The notes under the pieces: generated by a model
What the model was told of the DNA's origin: nothing
Seen by the model: the letters and a program-made list of their open reading frames with translations, nothing else
Databases searched by the model: none
Position numbers and translations under genes: made by a program
Origin: Parabacteroides sp.
GTDB lineage: Bacteria > Bacteroidota > Bacteroidia > Bacteroidales > Tannerellaceae
DNA: 9,923 nt
Assembly (NCBI GenBank): GCA_020026285.1
Contig: JAHHQS010000138.1
Coordinates: 1-9,923, forward strand
Direction: 5' to 3'
In this document: positions 1 to 6,316 of the stretch, one piece after another
How positions within the stretch are numbered: the first letter of the stretch is position 1
How the letters are laid out: every line of letters starts with the position of its first letter

Positions 1-83
1 ATGACAATATAAATGTAATTGAAAAGAAGACTTTAAAAGCTGTTGGACAAACAGTACTTGAAGTTATCTACAATTATAAATAA
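1..83 (+). CDS. 3' end of a probable M28-family metallopeptidase / glutaminyl cyclase-like gene (partial)
   Basis: An open frame enters from the left edge (first full codon at position 3) and ends at TAA 81-83, giving 27 visible C-terminal residues. The tail starts DNINVIEKKTLKAVGQ and finishes with an EVIYN-type helix. In secreted Bacteroidales M28 zinc peptidases and glutaminyl cyclase homologues, a D-N/T-hydrophobic stretch followed by TLKAVGQTVL is the usual final helix after the last metal-binding segment. That family link comes from memory of the family, not from a search. No catalytic residue is inside the window. It runs in the same direction as sufE, 142 bp upstream of it. A different alpha/beta hydrolase or peptidase tail cannot be excluded. 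Confidence 0.55.
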   Translation, partial: DNINVIEKKTLKAVGQTVLEVIYNYK

Positions 84-103
84 ACAAGACTTCGATATAT
101 ATG

Positions 104-134
104 GCATCAAGGGGAAAAAAGTCTTGACGCTTTT
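104..134 (+). terminator. weak possible terminator after the upstream peptidase gene
   Basis: GCATCAAG (104-111) pairs with CTTGACGC (123-130) with one A-C mismatch and an 11-nt loop, and TTTT (131-134) follows. A competing 8-bp pairing, CAAGACTT (85-92) with AAGTCTTG (119-126), shares the right arm. Either fold could end transcription from the gene stopping at 83, but the stem is short and the U-tract is only four bases, so this is tentative. Confidence 0.25.
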
Positions 135-225
135 AAGAAAAGGTCCGTTGTTTTTCGGAAAAGCTTTGATCTTTCTGGAAAAACTTCATAACAAATAAAT
201 AATCAATTAAAACATAATAGAGAAA

Positions 226-651
226 ATGACTATCAACGAAATTCAAGACAATGTAATTGAAGAATTCTCAGCCTTTGAAGACTGGATGGATAAATACGCT
301 TTATTAATCGATTTAGGAAATAACCTACCTGAACTGGACGAGAAATACAAAACAGAAAGTAATTTGATTGAAGGCTGTCAAAGTCGTGTCTGGCTTCAGG
401 CTGATTACGTAGATGGAAAAATCATTTTCCAGGGCGAAAGTGATGCTGTTATCGTTAAAGGTATTGTATCCTTATTAATCAGTGTTCTTTCCGGTCATAC
501 TCCTCAGGAAATTCTTGATACAGATCTTTATTTCATTGAAAAAATAGGATTAAAGGAACATCTTTCTCCAACTCGTTCTAATGGATTGGTAGCTATGGTA
601 AAACAAATGCATCTATATGCCGTTGCTTATCGCGCTAAAGAATTGGAATAA
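226..651 (+). CDS. sufE: SufE-family sulfur acceptor / Fe-S cluster assembly protein
   Basis: This is a 141-residue SufE/CsdE-type protein, close to the usual length of about 140. SufE accepts persulfide sulfur from the cysteine desulfurase SufS, raises its activity, and passes sulfur to the SufBCD scaffold in cytoplasmic Fe-S cluster assembly. The signature is ESNLIEGCQSRVW, with the sulfur-accepting cysteine at residue 51, the same numbering as in E. coli SufE. Downstream come the expected hydrophobic helix around residues 76-90 (KGIVSLLISVLSG) and the late LSPTRSNGL segment (residues 113-121) seen in the family. There is no signal peptide. The ATG at 226 follows an AT-rich leader (AGAGAAA just upstream); no clear Bacteroides -33/-7 promoter was found. 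No suf partner gene is visible, so sufE appears to be a stand-alone unit ended by the terminator at 672-720. Family assignment is firm; partner specificity is inferred. Confidence 0.96.
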   Translation: MTINEIQDNVIEEFSAFEDWMDKYALLIDLGNNLPELDEKYKTESNLIEGCQSRVWLQADYVDGKIIFQGESDAVIVKGIVSLLISVLSGHTPQEILDTDLYFIEKIGLKEHLSPTRSNGLVAMVKQMHLYAVAYRAKELE

Positions 652-671
652 GATTATTATTCTCATATAAA

Positions 672-720
672 AAAGGCAGGCACTAAATCTCTATTTCTAG
701 AGGAATTAGTGCCTGTCTTT
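672..720 (+). terminator. strong rho-independent terminator of sufE
   Basis: A long hairpin starts 20 bp after the sufE stop. CAGGCACTAA (677-686) pairs with TTAGTGCCTG (706-715). The stem extends outwards through AAAGG/TCTTT and has an inner CTCT/AGAG pair (689-692 with 699-702). The T-rich 718-729 follows. A run of A residues lies on the left side, so it may also work for transcripts arriving from the IS remnant on the other strand. Confidence 0.85.
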
Positions 721-772
721 TATTTGTTTCATTCAGTAATGAATTATTCTTCAACTCGAATTATCTGCTGTA
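721..772. other. short host spacer between the sufE terminator and the IS1380 end
   Basis: This AT-rich stretch has no ORF or recognised signal. It ends in GTA (770-772), which is repeated at 2368-2370 on the far side of the IS1380-type element. It is the last apparently ancestral DNA before the mobile-element block. Confidence 0.5.
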
Positions 773-790
773 CCTAATTTCCGCAATCCT
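773..790. repeat. left terminal inverted repeat of the IS1380-type element
   Basis: CCTAATTTCCGCAATCCT is the imperfect reverse complement of 2350-2367 (15 of 18 positions agree). It sits on the transposase 3' side of the element. Confidence 0.8.
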
Positions 791-951
791 ACGCAATTCT
801 CGTGTTAGAAATGAATATTTATGATTTTTTCCCTGTCTTTACATATTTCATTGTAGCATGAGGGTCGTTTCATACATTTTGATTATAGTTTCCCCTTACC
901 CCATAAAGCGGCTTGAGGTAATACGCTGTCAATCCAACGATGTTTTAAAGA

Positions 952-2233
952 TTAATCAGTCCAAGCTTTAAAAGCCCTTGCATAAGCAGTATTTTCAGTA
1001 TAGATTGTTCAATCTGTATTCTCCGGATGTTTTAATCCATTTGGCTGCAACCGAAATATATTTGAATACGAAAGCCTGGATACGGCTAGTATATGACAGT
1101 CCGAAATCTTTTACTTTTATCCTTTTAATGATCGTCCTGTAAAGTTTCTTAGAAATGCAGTCATCAGAAGATAGACCGTATTTTCAGACATGAACGACTT
1201 AGGCAGTCGTCTCCACCCGAATCCGTTGTTCATGTCGTCAAAGATTCTTTCCTTTCCACCACGGAGGTTGTAGAACTCAACAATATCCCTTACGTCCGAT
1301 TCAAAGTCATTTGTCAGAATGCACCGGTAGGTATATTCACCTTTCCCATATATCTTGTATGTCGTCCGTCTTTCTTTGTCTCTGAATAACAAAACGGTAA
1401 GGCTTGCCCTTCCTCTTTTCCACCACTATAGAGTTTAACTCGAATTCTATTCCGTTTATTTCTTCATACCTCCATCCCCTGAAAATAAACATGTCGTCAT
1501 AAAAGGCAGAGCATCTGTTTGAACGAATATAGAAATGCTTATACAATGGACCTTCACCGTGTCCACAATCTCTTCCGAGCAAGAACCACAATCCATACGT
1601 GCCCTGTTTACACGGATTCCATTCTCTTCAAGCCTCGTAAAGATTCTTTCAAGCGTATGTTGCTGACAGAAACGCACATTTGCGTTACCGTCACGGTTCT
1701 CTATGCCGACGATATGTTCACCTATCACCACACTCCGAGGACTGTATCCTGTAAACTTCTTGTATATAGGCTTGGCATCATATTTCTCTGCCTCAATGAA
1801 CTGGTGGTCAAAATCAAAATCGTACTCCAGGTCCTTGCATAATGCTCCGGTAGATATAAGGAAGTTCGTTCATTGTGTCGGCCGTCTTGAAGTCGTATGA
1901 TTTTCCTGAAACTGGGGATGTATAGGTTGTATTGCCGGTGGTCAGCTCTTTTATGGCACGTAGAATCGTATCGGCACTACATGTATTTAGTTTGGGATGG
2001 TAGGACTGGTAACGCATAAGATATGTGGAGACATCTTCAACGCAAGAATCGCCACAGAAGAACACGCACATAAGAGAGCGGAATATTTCGCTGTATTGGT
2101 AACCACAGGTCCTTGTCCGTAGCCCCAGAGTTAAATCAATTATGCCGGACAACAGAGCATCGAATTGCTCCATAATAGAAAAAATACCACCAAAAGGTGT
2201 GATTCGTTCAGATTTAATTAGTACTTTGGCCAT
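952..2233 (-). pseudogene. IS1380-family transposase, multiply frameshifted pseudogene
   Basis: Joining frames rebuilds a transposase of about 427 residues, running from ATG 2233-2231 (MAKVLIKSERITPFGG) to TAA 954-952. Breaks are visible at five places: near 1860 (extra base between NEL and LISTGALC), near 1542 (two extra bases in HC/KHFYIR), near 1343 (extra base between W-E and GEYTYRC), near 1143 (one base lost in N-F-Y-R), and near 1008 (extra base before YTENTAYARAF). The putative catalytic acids survive: D in YDFDFDHQ (about 1807-1827), D in ARMDCGSC (1591-1593) and E in GGKERIFDD (1249-1251), which fits the DDE fold of this family. An in-frame extension up to an ATG at 2293 exists, but the family-like N-terminus begins at 2233. 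Separate ORF calls here are fragments of this one gene. No active protein is expected. Confidence 0.9.
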
Positions 2234-2349
2234 GTCTGATGAAGATTTATTAGCTTTTATATGCAACACTAAGCTAAGTGAATCTTCTGACATAGCAAAA
2301 TACTGGATAATATATTATTACTCAGTATTTTAAATTCTATAATTTTAAA

Positions 2350-2367
2350 AGTATTGCGGAATTAAGG
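2350..2367. repeat. right terminal inverted repeat of the IS1380-type element
   Basis: AGTATTGCGGAATTAAGG is the imperfect reverse complement of 773-790. It lies on the transposase 5' side and directly abuts GTAAAATT, the putative tip of the neighbouring IS1182-type element. Confidence 0.8.
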
Positions 2368-2402
2368 GTAAAATTACGTTGATAACACTAATCATATGAA
2401 TT

Positions 2403-4008
2403 ATGCTAAAAGGCAAAGATTCCGTATCTTTATCGGAGAAACGAAAACCGGATTCCATGTTTAAGACGAGTAATACAGACTAGCAATACGATATGTTCAG
2501 TTCCACCTCCGAACTGATGTGTGCACGTGAAGGACTTTTTTACGACAATCCTTCCAGCTGGCAGATCAAATTCTACGAGGAAGTGACTTCCAATAGATTG
2601 ATGAAGAACTGTTCCGCCCTCTTTTTACAGAAGGTAATGAAGGCGGCAAAGACGGTCGGCCCAACGCTTCCATCCGTATCATCATAGCCATGTTCGTCAT
2701 AAAAGAGGGTTATGGCTACAGTGATAAAGCTCTGTATGAACAAATTAGTTTCAACCTGTTGTATCGTTGGGCTGTCGGATTGATAAACATAGATGCCCCA
2801 TGTCCTAGCTTGGGAGCTTACTATACGCTACGCAAGCGGATTTGCGAATACGAAGAAGAGCATGGGGGTAATCTGTTTAAGAAATGCTTTAAGGGCATTA
2901 CTAAGAAACAGATAAAGACTTACCAAATATCAGGCAAGTCCATCCGTATGGACAGCAAGCTCAATCCACTAACATCGCTTGGTATTCCCGCTATGAAATC
3001 ATCCATGAGGTATTCCTGAAAAGCACTCAGGATTACAATCCTGACCTTATCGGAGACCAGTTGCCCCGTCAGCAATTTATTGAGTTCCGGAACGAGGATG
3101 CTGCAAAGACAGTATATCGTTCAGAACCCGAAACAATGACACTGCGTCTGTTGTCTCTTGGGTTGGTCATCGACTACATTTTGAAGAATGCAGGTGAAGA
3201 TGACTTTCCCCTGCTTCGTCGCGTGTTTGACGAACAGTACGAAAAGGACGAAAACGGTACTGTCAAAGTGCATGACAAGAAGCGTGTCAGTTCCAAAAGC
3301 CTCCAGAATTCCAATGACCCGGATGCACTATACCGCAGCAAAGGGAAACAGAAGGTAAAGGGTTACAGTTCCAACATCACCGAGACAACGGATGAAGAAG
3401 GGAAGCCCTGTCTCATCACAAACATCCAAGTAAAAGGAGCGACTGCTGCCGACAACGGTTACGTGGAGGATGCCGTCAAAAACACCGAAGAAGTTACCGA
3501 CAACAAAGTCGAAACCTTGTATGCCGACGGGGCTTATCAGAGTGAGGAAAACTGGGAACTTACCGATGACAAGGGAAACAGCTTCCGGCTCATGACCGGA
3601 GGTCTACAAGGAAAACCGGGACATTTTGAACTCAACAGAATTGATGAGAGCACCCTTGAAGTGACTGACCGTATAACCTCTGAAACCATCACTGCCACAT
3701 CGACCAGAAACCCGGAACAATGTAAAGTGAAGCTCAAAGGAAAAGACGAACTCATACACTGGAGATACTTTGGGAAGAAAGAGTTGGAAAAAGCAAAGAT
3801 ACGACGAGAGATTGAATCCACCCCTCCGGAGGAGAAAATGAAGAGAAACAATGTCGAAGCCACCATTTTCCAATACTGCGTCCATACCCGGAACAACAAA
3901 ACGAGGTATCGCGGACTGCTCAAGCATAAACGACAGGCTTTTACCCGTGGCTTATGAATCAATATGCACAGACTGCTCACTTTTGACAATGAAATCCAAA
4001 TAGCATAA
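2403..4008 (+). pseudogene. IS1182-family transposase, pseudogene with two stops and two frameshifts
   Basis: The rebuilt product is about 535 residues and starts MLKGKDSVSLSEKRKPDS at ATG 2403. Lesions are: TAG at 2481-2483 (codon 27, before QYDMFSS); a frame change at about 2595 (two extra bases between TSN and IDEELF); a one-base loss near 2961 (after RMDSKL, before TNIAWYSRYE); and TGA at 3955-3957, where a TGG tryptophan is the simplest ancestral codon (RGL-stop-INMHRLLTF), after which the frame stays open to TAA 4006-4008. The N-terminal DUF772-like region (RIIIAMFVIKEGYGYSD) and the DDE domain remain readable. Putative catalytic residues are D in RMDSKL (2951-2953), D in YADGAYQS (3526-3528) and E in NNVEATIFQ (3856-3858). 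The longest intact piece (2962-3954) lacks the first aspartate and the N-terminal domain, so it should not be annotated as a working transposase. Confidence 0.9.
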
Positions 4009-4054
4009 AACATGTCAAAGAAAGATACACCCCTCATAAAAGGGCTATATATGA

Positions 4055-4111
4055 AGTGAAAGGCTTCTAAACCGGAATATTTTCCAATATGGAAGACCTT
4101 TCCACTTTTTT
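4055..4111 (+). terminator. intrinsic terminator downstream of the IS1182-type transposase
   Basis: AAGTGAAAGGCTTC (4054-4067) pairs with GAAGACCTTTCCACTT (4092-4107) with two single-base bulges. The U-tract TTTTTT (4106-4111) follows. It lies about 45 bp after the transposase stop and inside the element, as expected for an IS gene's own terminator. Confidence 0.65.
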
Positions 4112-4164
4112 CAATTAATGCCAAAAGTTGAGTAAAACTTAGCCACGGCTATGTCAAACTTTTA

Positions 4165-4172
4165 AATTTTAC
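4165..4172. repeat. putative right inverted repeat tip of the IS1182-type element
   Basis: AATTTTAC is the exact reverse complement of GTAAAATT at 2368-2375, on the far side of the transposase. Eight bases are few in AT-rich DNA; support comes from its placement just outside the transposase unit and the adjoining weaker similarity. Confidence 0.5.
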
Positions 4173-4198
4173 CACTTTCTTTTGTGGAATCAATCATA

Positions 4199-4244
4199 AA
4201 ATCTGCAAGTTTCTTAGCAGAAAGATAAGAGAACTTGCAGATTT
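4199..4244 (-). terminator. hairpin terminator of the SusC-SusD operon
   Basis: AAATCTGCAAGTT (4199-4211) pairs perfectly with AACTTGCAGATTT (4232-4244). The stem continues inward as TCTTA/TAAGA (4212-4216 with 4226-4230) with one bulged base. It lies about 95 bp beyond the stop of the SusD-type gene on the - strand. The U-tract is short on either strand, so it may act on both strands or mainly stabilise the mRNA 3' end. Confidence 0.7.
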
Positions 4245-4273
4245 ATCAAACAATTCTATTGATTAAATTACTT

Positions 4274-4299
4274 AATACCTGTAGATAAAGGTATTTTTT
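4274..4299 (+). terminator. small terminator-like hairpin reading rightward towards susD
   Basis: AATACCT (4274-4280) pairs with AGGTATT (4289-4295) around an 8-nt loop, and TTTT (4296-4299) follows. On the + strand this has the form of an intrinsic terminator that would stop transcripts leaving the IS block before they run antisense into the SusD gene. On the - strand it has no U-tract. Confidence 0.35.
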
Positions 4300-4337
4300 A
4301 GGGATGACTATGTAGTTGTAATCAGATAGTAAACAGA

Positions 4338-6302
4338 TTATTCATTATTCCAAAAAGGAGCTTGAACAATTGTCGGATCCTTATCAATCTCAGTCTGATG
4401 AACCGGCCACCAGTAATATTTTCTTTCATATTTTCTGACGAGATACTGAGTTCTCTTGAAATAAGCATCCGGATCATTTTCATCATCTGACAATTTAGTA
4501 CCAAAGAAATTCATACCATAGAAAGGCTGAGCCAAAACTTCTTCAGCTTTTTTCCAACGTCTAAGATCAAAATATCGTATACCATCTTCACAACATAACT
4601 CAACTCGTCTTTCTCGATAAATTACCTGACGAACCTCATCTTGTCCATTGACCGGTATCTTTTTAAAACCATTACTATCTGTTCCTGTTCCATATTGTGG
4701 TACACCGGCCCTTTCTCGAATTAAATTCAGATACTTTAAAATATCAGGATTTCCTGGATCACATTCATTCAGAGCTTCGACATAATTCAAATAGGCTTCT
4801 CCTAATCTGTATAATATACCAGGACGATATGGATGGATATTATTCCTACTATGCATTTCCAGTGATACTTTTTTTCTATTCAGATATCCTCCCTGAGGTG
4901 CATCATGTGTTGGTCCTCCATCTATTTCTCCAGACATAAATTTAGTCTCTCTATCTGCCTGATAATACCATATTCTATTCCATAAAACAGCCAAATAAAA
5001 TCTTGGTTCTCTGTCAACATACATATTATATGTTCCTTCTGCTGCAACCTGATTATAAGTATTACCATCTGCTCCTATTGAATCCACTGTAGCATTAGGA
5101 CAGCCTCTATATAAATTATATTTTGTTTTTCGTATATCTTTTTTTGTAGAAAATCCTTTTTCACTATATCCTGATTCATTATTTATAATAGGTTTCCCAT
5201 AATTACCATTATATCCGGTAATAGGGACTGTTCCATTTTTCATAAAAAAGGCATCTACAAGATTTTGAGTAACCCCTAATCCTCCATTACCATTAGCCGC
5301 TCTTGGTGTTGAATGTTTTTCATAATGTCTGAAGTTGCAATTTGCCCTTACAAACAATGCCTCCTTGTTTAAATCTCCTCGTAAAAAAAGAGTATTATTA
5401 CAAGACATAAAAGGATCTATAGAACCATCTGCATTATATTCTCTCACAAGATCGTGGCCGGCAGCATGTGCAGCAGTAATAAGCTCTTTACATGCATCAG
5501 CCGCTCTTTTCCATTTATTTGCATCATATGATTGGGAGAATCGTTCACGACCATCATGATTTTTAAAGCCTTTATACCATTCATTTCCATTTACTAATGG
5601 ACTTGCTGCAAATAAAAGCATACGTGCTCGAACTGCCAAACACATAATAGAAGTTGCACGACCATAATATTGTGAAGATTTTCTGATCCAAGTATCTGGC
5701 AATTTTTTTGACAAATCTACTAATTGTTCATCAATCCAATCAACCATTGAATCAAACGGTTCCTGACCTCGCATTAAATTTTCATCAGTGACATCTACAA
5801 GTCCATCAAAAAACGGAACACTTCCATATGCTTCAGTCATCAACCAATAATAATAGGCTATAAGAAACCTACATTCATTTTTCATCATTTCCACATCAGA
5901 CTCAGAAACACCTTGATCAGGAATAGAATGAGCATATTTTATAAATTGATATGCAGAACGTATTCTAACCGGACAATCTTTCCATAAGTTCGCTTTCCAT
6001 CTAGAATTAGTGTACCATTGTCCTGTACGATATTTAATAGCTCCATCCCCCCAAAATTGCTCATACCTTTGAGATACATCAAGATCATCACCAAGAATAT
6101 CATAACCATAATCTGTATAGAAAGCCCAATATGGGTCTGGTATTTTATTATAGACACCTGACAACCAGTCCTCCATTCTTGTCTTATCTGCAAAAACTTT
6201 ATCTCTTGTCAATGTGTCATCAGGTGCATTATCTATAAAATCCTGACATCCAACAAGCATTAAAGAAGTACAATATAATAGTATATTTTTAATCTTTTTC
6301 AT
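4338..6302 (-). CDS. SusD/RagB-family outer-membrane glycan-binding lipoprotein
   Basis: This 654-residue protein is the surface lid and nutrient-binding partner of a SusC transporter. The N-terminus is a lipoprotein signal (MKKIKNILLYCTSLMLVGCQD) with lipobox L-V-G-C and the lipidated cysteine at residue 19. The acidic residues just after it (D21, D24) fit surface export in Bacteroidetes. The first part has the usual SusD-like segment with an RFLIAYYYWLM helix and EAYGSVPFFDG. Later come the TPR-type helices (RLGEAYLNYVEALNE), the NLIRERAGVP segment, RRVELCCEDGIRYFDLRRWK, and the typical end WWPVHQTEIDKDP...Q.PFW. It is somewhat longer than many SusD proteins. The ATG at 6302 is 14 bp after the SusC stop, so the two are almost certainly co-transcribed. 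The substrate cannot be read from the sequence. The gene is followed by a terminator and then IS debris rather than by degradative enzymes. Confidence 0.97.
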   Translation of the reverse strand: MKKIKNILLYCTSLMLVGCQDFIDNAPDDTLTRDKVFADKTRMEDWLSGVYNKIPDPYWAFYTDYGYDILGDDLDVSQRYEQFWGDGAIKYRTGQWYTNSRWKANLWKDCPVRIRSAYQFIKYAHSIPDQGVSESDVEMMKNECRFLIAYYYWLMTEAYGSVPFFDGLVDVTDENLMRGQEPFDSMVDWIDEQLVDLSKKLPDTWIRKSSQYYGRATSIMCLAVRARMLLFAASPLVNGNEWYKGFKNHDGRERFSQSYDANKWKRAADACKELITAAHAAGHDLVREYNADGSIDPFMSCNNTLFLRGDLNKEALFVRANCNFRHYEKHSTPRAANGNGGLGVTQNLVDAFFMKNGTVPITGYNGNYGKPIINNESGYSEKGFSTKKDIRKTKYNLYRGCPNATVDSIGADGNTYNQVAAEGTYNMYVDREPRFYLAVLWNRIWYYQADRETKFMSGEIDGGPTHDAPQGGYLNRKKVSLEMHSRNNIHPYRPGILYRLGEAYLNYVEALNECDPGNPDILKYLNLIRERAGVPQYGTGTDSNGFKKIPVNGQDEVRQVIYRERRVELCCEDGIRYFDLRRWKKAEEVLAQPFYGMNFFGTKLSDDENDPDAYFKRTQYLVRKYERKYYWWPVHQTEIDKDPTIVQAPFWNNE

Positions 6303-6316
6303 AATGTAATATATAT

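Larger units (their letters stand above)
773..2367 (-). mobile_element. IS1380-family insertion sequence, decayed copy (about 1.6 kb)
   Basis: The element is bounded by imperfect 18-bp inverted repeats. The left end is CCTAATTTCCGCAATCCT (773-790). The right end, read on the - strand, is CCTTAATTCCGCAATACT (2367-2350). They match at 15 of 18 positions. Its 1595 bp and single long transposase gene fit the IS1380 family as found in Bacteroidales. About 160 bp of non-coding DNA lie between the left repeat and the transposase stop, and about 115 bp between the transposase start and the right repeat. GTA flanks both sides (770-772, 2368-2370) and may be a short target duplication. The transposase reading frame is broken in several places, so this copy should not move by itself, although its ends could still be acted on by an intact relative. 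Confidence 0.85.
2368..4172 (+). mobile_element. IS1182-family insertion sequence, decayed copy (about 1.8 kb)
   Basis: The proposed ends are GTAAAATT (2368-2375) and its exact reverse complement AATTTTAC (4165-4172). Beyond eight bases the similarity needs gaps (GTTGATAACA against GTTTGACATA), so the boundary is less certain than for the IS1380 element. Inside are a 35-bp leader, a transposase pseudogene (2403-4008) and an intrinsic terminator (4055-4111). The size of about 1.8 kb suits the IS1182 family. The left end abuts the IS1380-type element with no host DNA between them. The transposase carries nonsense and frameshift mutations, so the copy is presumed inactive. Confidence 0.7.
4009..4337. 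other. gene-free interval between the IS1182 transposase and the SusD-type gene
   Basis: These 329 bp hold no gene I can support. In order they contain the terminator of the IS1182 transposase (4055-4111), the putative right tip of that element (4165-4172), a strong hairpin that ends the - strand SusCD operon (4199-4244), and a smaller + strand terminator-like hairpin (4274-4299). A long - strand frame crossing 3537-4124 overlaps the transposase antisense and looks like a chance reading frame. Confidence 0.7.

Noticed and set aside
85..126. CAAGACTT/AAGTCTTG inverted repeat upstream of sufE as an operator or riboswitch
   Set aside because: Only an 8-bp pair with a 26-nt loop in AT-rich DNA, with no conserved aptamer core. 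A competing weak terminator fold explains the right arm as well.
1117..1731. Three overlapping - strand ORFs that could be called separate small genes
   Set aside because: They are consecutive pieces of one IS1380 transposase separated by frameshifts, with protein similarity continuing from one to the next.
1519..1842. A 107-codon + strand frame inside the IS1380 element
   Set aside because: It mirrors the transposase coding strand (ARMDCGSC and DFDHQ lie on the other strand) and has no family resemblance.
952..4008. Programmed frameshifting or stop-codon recoding in the transposases
   Set aside because: There are too many breaks in each gene, of differing size, without a consistent slippery heptamer plus structure. 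Ordinary pseudogene decay is simpler.
3537..4124. A 195-codon - strand frame opposite the IS1182 transposase with hydrophobic stretches
   Set aside because: It is antisense to a clear transposase reading, has a cysteine- and serine-rich composition typical of reverse-frame translation, and shows no recognisable domain or start signal.
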